DNA of 37,610 nucleotides from positions 1 to 37,610 of IMG/VR virus record IMGVR_UViG_3300034356_000444; one strand, given 5' to 3'. Made by a program: the position numbers and the translations under genes. Below, one piece after another: positions 4,629 through 13,641 of this stretch. Origin of the DNA: a virus. The notes under the pieces are model-generated. The model searched no databases. It was not told where the DNA came from and saw only the letters and a list, made by a program, of their open reading frames with translations. Positions within the stretch are counted from its first letter, which is position 1. Each line of letters starts with the position of its first letter.

Positions 4629-6602
4629 TTATCGATTAAAGATGTCTGCTGTCGGTCCAGCGAGCAACCCCGGCGTGTATGATGGCGAGCCGCCTCTTGA
4701 CTGAGCCGCTCTGCGTGTCAGTTCGGCCATTGCGGTATTCACGTCCTGCGGCGTCCGAGCAAATAGGTATTTGGCCAGTTGCGAATTGGTAGCCTCGCGT
4801 GTCCTACCGGACAATCCGGTCGAGAGTGCCGTTAACCCAGACGTCATTCCGGTGCCTGCAGCTCCCAAGATATTTCCTTGAGCCAACTCTCTGCCGATCT
4901 GCGCGGCTGGTCCCATACCGGCACGGAAGCTCGCTTCTTCGGCCAGCATTGGTGCTGTTTGCGATATCTGGTTCAACGCTCTGTTCGTGCCTGACATTCT
5001 GGCTTCCCGTTCAATATCGTAGAACAAGGTGTCCGCAATCTTTTTGACTTCTACTGGGTCTTTCACTGCGGCAGAAAGCGCGGCTTCAACTTGAGCCTTT
5101 GCATTGCCCGATCTAAATGCACTTGTGACATCTTGGCCTTCAATCTTGCGCCCGAGCCGCTGATTGACAGCATCGAGTACACCGATCAAGAACCCTTCTT
5201 TCTCCGACGCGCCTAACTTTGATATGTCCTTGAACGTCAATTCTGCACGTTCATTGAATACATCACCGCCCTTTTTCATGGCGTCCATAACAGCGGAAGG
5301 TCCAGCCCACGCGGCTCTAGCTGCGGCGTACTCTGGCGATAGCTTGTCGGCTTCGTCTGTGATCTCATTTTTCAATGATGTGTAACGTCTGGCGGCTGAT
5401 GGATTATTGATCCTGTTCGCCTCAATCAAGTCATCCAATCCACGTTTAATGAGATCGACATCCTTAATCGCGTAGTCACCTACAATCTCGGTTGATCCCT
5501 GCTTATTGACTTGTGTCAATTTAGGGAAAATCAACCCTTCTGTTTTCGCCACATCTTTCGCTTGCTTGAACGCCTGCTCAGGCACGCGCTTAATTAGATC
5601 ATCAAGAGCAGGCGTGCGTGCTGGCATACCATATGCGATGGTGTACAAAGGTGCAGCTTCAACTTTGCGCACTTGCTCCAAGTCATCAAGTATCGGAAAA
5701 AACTTTTTCTGTGTTCCGAGAGCTTCTTGGAACGCGCCCTGAACGCGACCACCTTGCTCTTCAGCACGGCCACGGAGAAGCCCAGAGATTTCCCCTCTAT
5801 TCGCACCGGGGACGTTTGCAACACGCCGTGTCTCGCCGAGGATGCCTCCGCCATATAGATCAGCTAAAATCTCTGGCTTCGGAGTTGTAGCCTGACGAGC
5901 AGCGTATTCTGTCGCAACTTGTTGGGGTGTTAATCCTTGCTCTCCGAGAATATCTACCATGCGAGTAGCGGCACGCTGCTCTGGGGCAGCGAAAGCCGTT
6001 TGTAAAGCTGATTTGGCTAGAGGTGCGGCAAGCCCAAGACCAGCGCCAAATGCGCCCCCAGTAAGCCCTTGCTCAACTGCACCACCAAGTCTGCTCTCGG
6101 CCCCTTCGCCTTTCAGGAACCCTTCTGTAGCGCCTTGAGCGGCACCAATCCCAGCGGCTTTGGTGCCGGTTGACAGCATACGGCTGACTAGCCCTGCCGT
6201 TCTAGCGGTAGTCGCAGCCGCAGCAGGCGCTCCAGCTCCACCAGTACCAGCCGTCGCGAACATACTAGCGACAACAGGTAACAAAGACCCACCAATTTCA
6301 GCCGCCCCGGTTTGGAACGGGCGCTCTGTTTGAGCCACAGACAGTTTCTGGCGCACCTTTTCCAAAGCCTTGTCGTAGGTATCGCTTCCAAATGTTGACC
6401 GGAAGTATGCCTCAACCTCATCTCCAGCCCCCATCAGTAACCCCTGACCAAGACCTGTGCGCAATATTACGTCTGACACAAACCCACTTTGGTCAGGGGC
6501 GTTTACTCTGCGCTTACCACCACCAACCTGATAAATTGATTCCTGCCCCTGCTGCGTCCCGGCAAGGTTTTCAAGCTCGTTTACGATTGACTGGTCTGCC
6601 AT
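4629..6602 (-). CDS. Putative DNA ejection / internal virion protein
   Basis: The 657-aa protein is the last late gene. Residues about 100-200 are strikingly rich in Ala and Gly with repeated GxxxG-type spacing (GAAQGATEGF, GGAFGAGLGLAAP), like the membrane-active glycine-zipper segments of podovirus ejection proteins. The rest is helical and charged. This composition and its place downstream of two other large helical virion proteins suggest a protein carried in the capsid and delivered into the cell envelope with the DNA. No enzymatic motif is seen. The ATG at 6602 follows GAGG and lies 6 bases after the previous stop. Base composition is more AT-rich than most of the late region. Confidence 0.6.
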   Translation of the reverse strand: MADQSIVNELENLAGTQQGQESIYQVGGGKRRVNAPDQSGFVSDVILRTGLGQGLLMGAGDEVEAYFRSTFGSDTYDKALEKVRQKLSVAQTERPFQTGAAEIGGSLLPVVASMFATAGTGGAGAPAAAATTARTAGLVSRMLSTGTKAAGIGAAQGATEGFLKGEGAESRLGGAVEQGLTGGAFGAGLGLAAPLAKSALQTAFAAPEQRAATRMVDILGEQGLTPQQVATEYAARQATTPKPEILADLYGGGILGETRRVANVPGANRGEISGLLRGRAEEQGGRVQGAFQEALGTQKKFFPILDDLEQVRKVEAAPLYTIAYGMPARTPALDDLIKRVPEQAFKQAKDVAKTEGLIFPKLTQVNKQGSTEIVGDYAIKDVDLIKRGLDDLIEANRINNPSAARRYTSLKNEITDEADKLSPEYAAARAAWAGPSAVMDAMKKGGDVFNERAELTFKDISKLGASEKEGFLIGVLDAVNQRLGRKIEGQDVTSAFRSGNAKAQVEAALSAAVKDPVEVKKIADTLFYDIEREARMSGTNRALNQISQTAPMLAEEASFRAGMGPAAQIGRELAQGNILGAAGTGMTSGLTALSTGLSGRTREATNSQLAKYLFARTPQDVNTAMAELTRRAAQSRGGSPSYTPGLLAGPTADIFNR

Positions 6603-6608
6603 GGTGCC

Positions 6609-8135
6609 TCACTGAGAAAACGGGAAGATTGACGCGCCAACATCAGCCTGCTGCGGCTGGGTTGGTAGTGTGTTGAACGGCCTAAATCTGCCTTGTGGTG
6701 CAAATGAACCATACGACGGAGCGGAAAGTTGTTGGTACTCATCTTCAAGCTGCTTCAGCCGAGCGTCGACAGCCTGCTTCTGCTTTGCGCTCAAGTATAT
6801 CGGGTTGAGTATAGACAACCCGCCTTGGCTCAAACTCATGATTTGCTGAACCGTGATCTTCTTTGATATGTCTTCAACCTTTTTCCTTTGCTCTAATTGC
6901 TTGAGCATTTCTGGGTCACGAACGTCTTGGATAACACGTTCTGCATTTACGCCATACTGATTAGCCAACTTATTGTAACGAGCGAGTGTGCTCCCAAATG
7001 TTGTTATCTCCTGATCCATTTTAGCACGCGCTGCCCTAACAATATCTTCGCGCATCTTTTGTGATAACGCCCCACCAGATATTAATTTGTTATACTCAGC
7101 ACGTACGCCCTCTGGGACGCCTGCCGCGTTTTGAAGAGTTGCGGATTCTCCTCCAGTAACCGTAGATGTTGGGTCGTAAACTTTGAACAACGAAATAAGC
7201 AAAGCAACATCTGAGGCTCCTTCACCAGCCGCAGCCAGCTCTTCCATTGTCTTGTATGAAGTTTGACGATCAACAAACTTATTAAGGATTGGCTCGACAT
7301 CTGCCCTGAGTTTGTTCTCTTGGTCGATGTTACTCTTTTCTCCAGCTGCCGTTTTCGTCGCAGCCGCAGTAGCCTGCCTAGCCCTCTCATCTATCTCAAG
7401 TTTAGCTATATCTGCCGCGCTCGCCCCACCATCAATTAATTGCTGTACCACAGCTGGGTCTAGCAACATCTTGCTCCCCTGAGGGAGTGTCTGTTGCCCC
7501 GGCTGTGGCTGGAACACAGGGGCGGCACCGATCTCTGGTATTTGCGGAGTGACAGAAGGCTGAACATTTTGCGTGCTTCCTCCTATGGGTGGCAGCCCAT
7601 AAGCTGACAAGACAGAGTTAAGGCCTGTCGTTTTCCGAGCAACATCAGCGCGCAAATTTGCAATCTCTAGCTGCTTCATTTCAGCGTCCATAGGACTTGC
7701 CGTAATCGCCGCTGCCTGCTTCTGAGCAACCGCCTGCTGAAGCACATTCGGCGGCGTTCTCCGAACTATTTCTACATCAATACCAAGTTCCTTTGCTAAC
7801 CCTTCTGGGTCAGACTTTTGACGGTCTGCAAAGGATCGCATCTGCTGCATCTGCGACATCTTCTGCTCGTTCTCCGCACCGAGCAGGCGTCGCTGTGCCG
7901 CGTTGTAGATGTCCGTCTGCGCACCACCAAATGCCGGGCCGAGCTGACCGAGCAGCTGAGCACGCTGTGATCCGCTCATCGGCTGACCGGCAGCCAAGAG
8001 CAGCCCGGACACGTTGCCGAGAGTGTTCAGCGCAGCCTGACGCACGTCGCCCTTGGAGACGCCGTAGCGCTCGTCGATTGCGTTCGGGTCTGCGTACTCG
8101 CCGCCGCCGGTGAAGAAGTCGAGAAGCCCTACCAT
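6609..8135 (-). CDS. Putative internal virion / ejection protein
   Basis: This 508-aa protein has Ala/Gln-rich helical segments (residues about 35-180 with AQLLGQLGPAFGG, KMSQMQQMRSFADRQK), a Pro/Gln-rich linker near 190-225, and a charged helical C-terminal half. It has no membrane span or enzymatic motif. Position between a virion lysozyme and a glycine-zipper protein suggests an ejection complex of three proteins, as in P22- and T7-like phages. The ATG at 8135 has AAGGAG before it. The N-terminal 90 codons are visibly GC-richer than the rest, with a sharp change near 7860. Confidence 0.55.
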   Translation of the reverse strand: MVGLLDFFTGGGEYADPNAIDERYGVSKGDVRQAALNTLGNVSGLLLAAGQPMSGSQRAQLLGQLGPAFGGAQTDIYNAAQRRLLGAENEQKMSQMQQMRSFADRQKSDPEGLAKELGIDVEIVRRTPPNVLQQAVAQKQAAAITASPMDAEMKQLEIANLRADVARKTTGLNSVLSAYGLPPIGGSTQNVQPSVTPQIPEIGAAPVFQPQPGQQTLPQGSKMLLDPAVVQQLIDGGASAADIAKLEIDERARQATAAATKTAAGEKSNIDQENKLRADVEPILNKFVDRQTSYKTMEELAAAGEGASDVALLISLFKVYDPTSTVTGGESATLQNAAGVPEGVRAEYNKLISGGALSQKMREDIVRAARAKMDQEITTFGSTLARYNKLANQYGVNAERVIQDVRDPEMLKQLEQRKKVEDISKKITVQQIMSLSQGGLSILNPIYLSAKQKQAVDARLKQLEDEYQQLSAPSYGSFAPQGRFRPFNTLPTQPQQADVGASIFPFSQ

Positions 8136-8146
8136 GTCGTGTCTCC

Positions 8147-8950
8147 TTAAAGCAGTCCGCGAGGGTATTGTAGCACCGGAGGCTTACGCCTCTGAAAATC
8201 GAATTGCCGCAGCATCTCTACCGGGTCTTGCTGCGCCGACAGCGCCGCGAGCTGCGCGAACGACTTACCCGCATCCGCAAGCCGACCCTGCTGCACCTTG
8301 GACGCAGCCTGCTGCTCCGGCGTCATTGGCACGGGTGCGTCGATAGACCCCGGCGCGATCTTGCTGCCGATCAGGCGCATCGTCGTGGCGAGGTCTTGCG
8401 CGTAGACGGGTTGCGTAGTGACTGCGGCTTGGGCGCTTGGCTGTGCTGACGCCATCATTGTCTGCGGTATTACAGCGCGAGACGGGATCGACTGCTGGTA
8501 ATACTCCGGCTTCTCGCCTGCGCTTGCGTATTGCGACGCAGGTGCTGCGGCTTGGTATGCCGAGGTCGCCTTGTTCGGGTTATCCTTCAGCCCTGTCCAC
8601 GTCGGCGAGAGCGCACCAAGTATGCGCGGCGATAGACCTTCAGCCTGAAGGTCTGCCACCAAGTCCCTGTTTGTCCGCGCCTTGTAATCCTGCACCGCCA
8701 AGCGAGCGGCCATCTCGTCCTGCGCCTCTGGCGTGAACGATCCTCCACCGAGCCTGTCGTATGTCGAAGCCGTGATCTGATACTTCCCCGCAGCCGATGA
8801 CGGGCCTGCTGGGCCGGGTTCAAATATACGTGGGTGCTGACCATAGCCAGAGAACTCAGCGCCGCCCTTCGGCGTGTAGCGCACGTTGTAGCGGCCACCA
8901 CTCTCCGGTGCCGCGATAGCTTCGAGGAGGCGCTTGAGTATTGGGTCCAT
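8147..8950 (-). CDS. Virion-associated lysozyme (lambda-type muramidase)
   Basis: Residues 1-130 match the lambda-lysozyme (COG4678) pattern: catalytic-type Glu16 in APESGGRYNVRY, then FSGYGQHPRI, GPSSAAGKYQIT and a C-terminal helix with SPTWTGLKDNPNK. These enzymes cut the glycan strand of peptidoglycan. Residues 135-267 are a Pro/Gln/Ala-rich tail without recognised fold. The gene lies among ejection-type proteins and far from the endolysin cassette, so I infer a role in local wall opening during DNA entry. It starts at ATG 8950 sharing one base with the previous stop. Confidence 0.75.
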   Translation of the reverse strand: MDPILKRLLEAIAAPESGGRYNVRYTPKGGAEFSGYGQHPRIFEPGPAGPSSAAGKYQITASTYDRLGGGSFTPEAQDEMAARLAVQDYKARTNRDLVADLQAEGLSPRILGALSPTWTGLKDNPNKATSAYQAAAPASQYASAGEKPEYYQQSIPSRAVIPQTMMASAQPSAQAAVTTQPVYAQDLATTMRLIGSKIAPGSIDAPVPMTPEQQAASKVQQGRLADAGKSFAQLAALSAQQDPVEMLRQFDFQRRKPPVLQYPRGLL

Positions 8951-9468
8951 CAGACACCACCTCGGTAGTAGCGCAGGAAGTCCTCATAGCTGATCGGTGC
9001 CGTGAGGGGCGTCTGCGACTGCATCGACGGGCCGAGGATACCGGACGGCATAGACGGTTGCGGCGCTGCTAGAAGCGACTGCTGTACCATATTGCCGTAG
9101 TCCATCCCGAGCGCCGGTGACTGCGGACCTGCGGTGTTGGCGTAGTCCAGCGGGATTGCGTTATAGAATGGCATATAGCTTGTCGCCGGTGTCGTAGGAA
9201 CATACTGCGACACGTCGAACTCAGCCATCAGCTCGTCGATGGTCTTCGGCTTTGCTTTACCGCCACCCTGACCGCCACCCTGACCGCCCCCGCGCTGCTC
9301 TTGCGGTCGATCACGACCGCCGTACTGCTGCTGGTACTCGGCTCGGCTCATGTTCCCGTACGGGCCATATGTGTTTTGGTAGCCACCAGCAGCTCCACCC
9401 GCCATATTGGAGCGAACATCACCGGCATCGCCGCTAAACAGTGACCCAATAAAATCTGAAAAACTCAT
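8950..9468 (-). CDS. 172-aa low-complexity virion protein
   Basis: The protein is Gly, Gln, Tyr and Pro rich, with a run of GGGQGGGQGGGK near residue 60-71 and a Pro/Gln/Ser-rich C-terminal half. It starts MSFSDFIGSLFSG, an amphipathic helix like those of small ejection proteins. AGGAGAG lies before the ATG at 9468. Its place between an S74-ended protein and the virion lysozyme suggests a minor structural or ejection protein. No family is recognised. Confidence 0.6.
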   Translation of the reverse strand: MSFSDFIGSLFSGDAGDVRSNMAGGAAGGYQNTYGPYGNMSRAEYQQQYGGRDRPQEQRGGGQGGGQGGGKAKPKTIDELMAEFDVSQYVPTTPATSYMPFYNAIPLDYANTAGPQSPALGMDYGNMVQQSLLAAPQPSMPSGILGPSMQSQTPLTAPISYEDFLRYYRGGV

Positions 9469-9480
9469 AATTCGCTCTCC

Positions 9481-10593
9481 TTATGCCGCAAACGCACGGC
9501 GCATTGGCCCGAACCCGAGGTTGACAGCCTTGCGACCGCCGATGTCTTTTACCTGATCGGGAAATTTCTTCTCGATGTCCTGCGCCATAGGCCCGACGAC
9601 CTTCGGGTAGGACTTCGGGTCGCCCTTGTACCGATATGCGTACAGGTCGAGGCCCGTCTCCTTGTCCTTGCCCATCTTGGTGACGTCGGTCTTCATATTC
9701 TCGTCGGACGCCCCGAACAGCGGCAGCAAGCTCGCCAGACCAGACCCGGCTGAACCAAGACCACCGAGGAACGACAGAAACGAATTGCCTCCGCCAGACG
9801 TAGACTGCGTCGTCGTCCCGACACCCGGCACGGCAGACGTAGCACCGATGCGGAGATTGAGCATATCAATCGGGTAATTCCGCTCGGCTTGGTATCTCTG
9901 GTACGCGTCGTTGAGTAGCGCCTGCTGCTGGCCCTGCTGCGTCTTGCCGATGTTCTCCAGAGCCGCAGCGTCGGCGTAGAGTGCCTTCTGACCGGCACCG
10001 GCAATGTCGGACAACTGACCCCCAGCCTGAAGCCGAAGCTCCTGCCCCTTCAGTGCGCGGTCCATATCGGTCTGCATTAAGCTAGCCGCCGTGTCATATC
10101 CAGCAGCGCGTATCTTCGCGCTGAGATCGCCTGCCGAACGCGCAGTCTCGACGTTCGACAGTGCTTCAGAAATACCCTGACGAGAACCGCCAAACGCACC
10201 GGCTGTGCGAGCACTCTGGGCGATGCCCTGCTGCGCCTTGAGCCGCTGCGCTTCCAGACCGCCCAGAGCGTTGGCCTCGACGTTCTGGAGATACGGGTTC
10301 ATGTACGCCCCGATATCGCCTCCCGTGAACGTGCCGGGTTGGTATCCCGCGACCGAAGCCGTAGTACCCAGAGCTGATCCGTACGCTGGCTGATACGCGC
10401 CAATGTTCTCGCGTGTCATGTTGTACGACGCGAGCTGGTCTGGCGACAGACCGGCAACGGTCTGGCCACCGTACTGCTCGAACGGTCGCTTGGCGATTGC
10501 GTCCGCGATTGCGATGTTCTCACGCGTTGGCTGCTCCAGCCACTTCGGAAGCGACTGCTGCGACGTTGTTACTTGCGGACTGCTGCCACCCAT
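9481..10593 (-). CDS. Structural protein with S74-like C-terminal domain
   Basis: The 370-aa protein has a long helical body rich in Ala, Gln and Gly (residues about 30-260) and a Gly/Ser-rich linker. The C-terminal 70 residues begin ASDENMKTDVTKMG and contain YAYRYKG, VVGPMAQDIEKKFP and an NLGF motif. That segment resembles the S74 intramolecular chaperone domain, whose Ser-Lys pair self-cleaves after trimer folding in tail spikes. Here it sits on a body that looks like an ejection protein, not a fibre. The ATG at 10593 is preferred over one 18 bases upstream because GGAG stands 7 bases before it. Confidence 0.65.
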   Translation of the reverse strand: MGGSSPQVTTSQQSLPKWLEQPTRENIAIADAIAKRPFEQYGGQTVAGLSPDQLASYNMTRENIGAYQPAYGSALGTTASVAGYQPGTFTGGDIGAYMNPYLQNVEANALGGLEAQRLKAQQGIAQSARTAGAFGGSRQGISEALSNVETARSAGDLSAKIRAAGYDTAASLMQTDMDRALKGQELRLQAGGQLSDIAGAGQKALYADAAALENIGKTQQGQQQALLNDAYQRYQAERNYPIDMLNLRIGATSAVPGVGTTTQSTSGGGNSFLSFLGGLGSAGSGLASLLPLFGASDENMKTDVTKMGKDKETGLDLYAYRYKGDPKSYPKVVGPMAQDIEKKFPDQVKDIGGRKAVNLGFGPMRRAFAA

Positions 10594-10597
10594 TGTC

Positions 10598-10960
10598 TTA
10601 CTCCATCTCAAACGTCATGACGGTCTGCACCGTCTTCCAACCAGCCTCCTGAAGAGGCTTAACCAATCCGTGTCTCACGTATGCCCGACCGTAGTCGCAC
10701 CCGTGTCTCTTTGCCAGATCGAGCAGCTCAGGCCGCAGAGCCAAGACGCTGTCGAGATCACCGGCACACAGAAACACGTCGATCACGCGCCTGCGTGGAT
10801 ATTCACCAATCTGGGTGACGATGACGGCACCGTCGTTCCAGATCGCCTGCATCGTACCATCCCGCAGGCACTGGATCACGTCATCCAGATCGTGCGTCGA
10901 TCCGCTCTTAACTAGGCCGCGCTCCATAAGCGCGATGATCTTGTCTTCACCGGATCCCAA
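10598..10960 (-). CDS. GNAT-like phage protein, TTG start
   Basis: The 120-aa protein resembles the small GNAT-fold proteins found among podovirus structural genes. It shows a STHDLDDVIQCLRDG helix, then two strands with YPRRRVIDVFLCAGDLDSVL and a final GWKTVQTVM strand. The acetyl-CoA loop is not clear, so an enzymatic role is uncertain and it may act in assembly. The start appears to be a TTG at 10960 with GGCGGT upstream, overlapping the previous gene by 14 bases. An internal ATG at 10927 would cut the first helix. Confidence 0.6.
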   Translation of the reverse strand: MGSGEDKIIALMERGLVKSGSTHDLDDVIQCLRDGTMQAIWNDGAVIVTQIGEYPRRRVIDVFLCAGDLDSVLALRPELLDLAKRHGCDYGRAYVRHGLVKPLQEAGWKTVQTVMTFEME

Positions 10961-11162
10961 GCGGCACCGCCGTCGATGTCAGCACCCCGGCGTTGCTGAC
11001 TGTGATCCGATAAACAGAGCCATCCGGTGACTGCAACATGATACCACCAACTGACTGCGTAGGCGAGATGGCCTCGCCCATGGCCTGCTTGATGCTCTCG
11101 AACGCTGAAGCCATGTTCGATGCGTTGTACGTCTCCGGTGGCGTAGGAATATTGAACTTCAT
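10947..11162 (-). CDS. 71-aa small structural-region protein
   Basis: This small protein has an N-terminal Pro-rich part (NIPTPPETYNASNMASAFESI) and a beta hairpin-like end (SPDGSVYRITVSNAG). Proteins of this shape lie beside tail or head-completion genes in several podoviruses, with no known role. The ATG at 11162 overlaps the stop of the 652-aa gene (ATGA). The frame upstream of it runs over that gene out of frame and is rejected. Confidence 0.7.
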   Translation of the reverse strand: MKFNIPTPPETYNASNMASAFESIKQAMGEAISPTQSVGGIMLQSPDGSVYRITVSNAGVLTSTAVPLGIR

Positions 11163-13117
11163 CTCTTGCCCCTCGGTGTCAGGTCTAGGCGGATGTCTCC
11201 GACAGACCACGGTGCGTCCTCGGTCGCTTCTACCCGATATCGTATCTCTCTTCCAGTAACGCGGACGTCCGTGTAGCCGCTCGACCGTGGCGTGTACGGC
11301 CCAGCCGTAGTCTCTGCGGCTTCCGGTGTCGTGGAGGCGAAGAACGTCAGCTCGGTCGATGCGTAGCCGTAGCCGGAATCCGTGATCGCCTGCTTCACCG
11401 TCATCAAGTTCTCGCCGTTCGCCAAGTTCAGCGATCCCGTCTCGGCGTATCGTGATCCGATCAGAGGAACACCGGCAGCGGTCCATCCGTTCTCGTGGTA
11501 GTACAGGTAATTGTCGCCGTCCGACGCTATCGGGTACGGGTAGATGCCCGACGGTGACGCAGCCGTGCGCGTCATCTCTCCAAGCCCCCACCAGCCCTCC
11601 ATATAGTTGTAGCAGACGTACTGGTCTGGGATTGAGTTGCCGGTGGACGGATACCAGAACCACACCTCGTTGAACGTACCGTTCTCCGACCCGTGCGTGT
11701 AGAGCAGCCCGGCGGCTGGGTCCATGTCCTGCAACACGTAGTTGCCGACGTCTGACGGAAGCGGTTTGACGTACCCGCCGTCAAATATCCAGAAGCCGTT
11801 CGACGACATCCAGATGCAGCGCCCTGAGAATGACGCAAACGACTTGGGCGCGATTAATCCGCAGCCGAACCCGATCCGCTCGAAGCCGTAGATGTACGGC
11901 AGGCCGATGTACTTCATCAGCCAGACTTCTTCCTCGGTGAAGAATAGCGTCCCCTCGCGCACTGGCGCGGCCATGACGATCTTCGACTGCGTGTCGAGGT
12001 CAATGAACCCGGCTGTCGTAGTCGCAGACGCGAAGTTCCACTCCGTGTAGTCCTCCTGATTGGACCAGCCGACGCGACGCGATTCGCCACCGCAACCGAA
12101 CAGCACGGCGTGACGCTCCGGCGTGACGATGACGCCGCGATTGTTTGTCGGGACTGCGGGGTTCGTCGAAGTCCCGCCGGATGATGTCGCGTCAGCCGTT
12201 ACGTGTGCGTACGTGAATATCTTTGTCGTGGCCGTTGTGGTCACGACATACGTGCCATCAAATGCGCTGTTGGTTACCCCGGCGATGATGACGCTGTCAC
12301 CGACGTGGAGATCGTGATCCTGCGTGGTCGTGATTGTCGTGACATTCGTCGCGCTGACGGCTGTCGTGATTGTGGCTACACCTACCTGCTTGGCTACAGC
12401 GTCGCCGTACTCCCAGTGCAGCAGGCGACCGTCAGACGACGCTACAGCTAACGCTTCCTCGCCCCAGTTGTCGATTGTCCACGAGAACGACGGTATGTAG
12501 AACGGGTCTACGGGCCTGCGATCCGCGACCGGTAGAGACGCCGTGCCGCCAGAAGATGTCGCGTCGGCTGCCGTCTGTGCATACGTGAATGTCGTCGTCG
12601 TCGGGACAGACGCGATGGTGAACGTGCCATTGAATGTCGACGTAGTGACGCCAGCGATCAGGACGCTCATGCCGACTGGGTAGCCGTGCGGCGTTGTCCC
12701 TGTCGTGATCGTCACGACGTTAGTCGATCTCACGGCACTCGTGATGGCGTATGACGCGTAATCCAAGCCGTAGAGCAGCTCACCGTAGTCGCTTGCCCCG
12801 TACCCACCGTACAGTGTACTTTCTGGGCCGATGTACGACGCCGGGGTGATGTTGACGTATGTCGAACTCTCCAGCGTGTACAGGTCGTCGTTGCAGCCGA
12901 CTAGCGTCAGTTTCAGGCCGTCGTTCATCGCCCACGAGAAGATCGTCCGTATCTGGCTGTCGAGGGGCGTCGAGTTAATCCGTTGCCAACCCCCAACCGG
13001 CAAAAGATTGTTGCTCTGCCACCTCACGAGGTTGGAATCCCAATAGCGTCCCTTCGCCTGCAACGGTGTCGCTGGCTTGATTACTCCGGGAGGGACGGGT
13101 ATCGGGACAAGCGCCAT
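11159..13117 (-). CDS. Large structural protein, probable head-closure/tail hub
   Basis: This 652-aa, beta-rich protein is rich in Gly, Thr, Trp and Tyr, with short blade-like repeats (LYGGYGASDYGELLYGLDY; FSWTIDNWGEEALAV; GFWIFDGGYVKPL). This is like beta-propeller packaged-DNA-stabilisation or tail-hub proteins of podoviruses. Two copies of a 65-residue Thr/Ser-rich domain (residues about 128-193 and 253-317) are inserted between blades. Each contains IAGVT-S-FNGT or FDGT and ends TADATSSGGT or AADATSSGGT. The ATG at 13117 overlaps the endolysin stop by one base. Exact role is inferred from composition and position. Confidence 0.6.
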   Translation of the reverse strand: MALVPIPVPPGVIKPATPLQAKGRYWDSNLVRWQSNNLLPVGGWQRINSTPLDSQIRTIFSWAMNDGLKLTLVGCNDDLYTLESSTYVNITPASYIGPESTLYGGYGASDYGELLYGLDYASYAITSAVRSTNVVTITTGTTPHGYPVGMSVLIAGVTTSTFNGTFTIASVPTTTTFTYAQTAADATSSGGTASLPVADRRPVDPFYIPSFSWTIDNWGEEALAVASSDGRLLHWEYGDAVAKQVGVATITTAVSATNVTTITTTQDHDLHVGDSVIIAGVTNSAFDGTYVVTTTATTKIFTYAHVTADATSSGGTSTNPAVPTNNRGVIVTPERHAVLFGCGGESRRVGWSNQEDYTEWNFASATTTAGFIDLDTQSKIVMAAPVREGTLFFTEEEVWLMKYIGLPYIYGFERIGFGCGLIAPKSFASFSGRCIWMSSNGFWIFDGGYVKPLPSDVGNYVLQDMDPAAGLLYTHGSENGTFNEVWFWYPSTGNSIPDQYVCYNYMEGWWGLGEMTRTAASPSGIYPYPIASDGDNYLYYHENGWTAAGVPLIGSRYAETGSLNLANGENLMTVKQAITDSGYGYASTELTFFASTTPEAAETTAGPYTPRSSGYTDVRVTGREIRYRVEATEDAPWSVGDIRLDLTPRGKR

Positions 13118-13641
13118 TATGCAACCCCTGATCGAGCAAGTTCTGATGCCGCTACTTGTACCTCATTTACGCGTCTGGTCCAACCCTTGCCGAACGTATC
13201 GAACGTCGATAGCCGCTGGAGGAAGTCGAGGCGTGCGTTCGAGATCAGATTGACGATATGGTCCGGCGGGTGCTGGGCAATGGCCGCGAGCGTACCCTTG
13301 CCGATCATACCGTCAGCGGTCGCCCCGACGGCCTCCTGCAACATCTTGGACGCCCGGCCAACGCCGGAGTTCACCGCGAGATCGTAGACGGCGTAGTCGA
13401 CGCCGTCAGGCAGATCGTCGCCCTTGATCTTGTCCCAGTACTGCCTCTTGTAGAACGGCTTCACGATCTCCGGCGTCAGCGCTCGCATCTCTGCCTCGTC
13501 TACAGGCTTCTCGATGTAGGCTTCCCATGCCTTCTTCGTGACGCCGAGGTTCGTCATGCCGCCGGGGTCTTTGGGGTGATTCACGAATTTTCCCTCATGC
13601 TTCAGCACTGCGGCGAACGCCTTCTCCCAATTCGCAATCAT
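13117..13641 (-). CDS. Endolysin, glycoside hydrolase family 108
   Basis: This is a 174-aa GH108 N-acetylmuramidase. The N-terminal catalytic part carries HEGKFVNHPKDPGGMTNLGV with Glu16. It is followed by the typical VDYAVYDLAVNSGVGRA helix and the C-terminal PG_binding_3-type module (AVGATADGMIGKGTLAAI, RLDFLQRLSTFDTFGKGW). No signal peptide is present, so release depends on the holin upstream. The ATG at 13641 overlaps the holin stop (ATGA); the longer frame to 13734 lies over the holin gene and is rejected. All conserved residues of the family that I can recall are present. Confidence 0.92.
   Translation of the reverse strand: MIANWEKAFAAVLKHEGKFVNHPKDPGGMTNLGVTKKAWEAYIEKPVDEAEMRALTPEIVKPFYKRQYWDKIKGDDLPDGVDYAVYDLAVNSGVGRASKMLQEAVGATADGMIGKGTLAAIAQHPPDHIVNLISNARLDFLQRLSTFDTFGKGWTRRVNEVQVAASELARSGVA

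Noticed and set aside
11163-11663. Upstream extension of the 71-aa gene
   Set aside because: It overlaps the 652-aa gene out of frame; the ATG at 11162 has the usual ATGA overlap.
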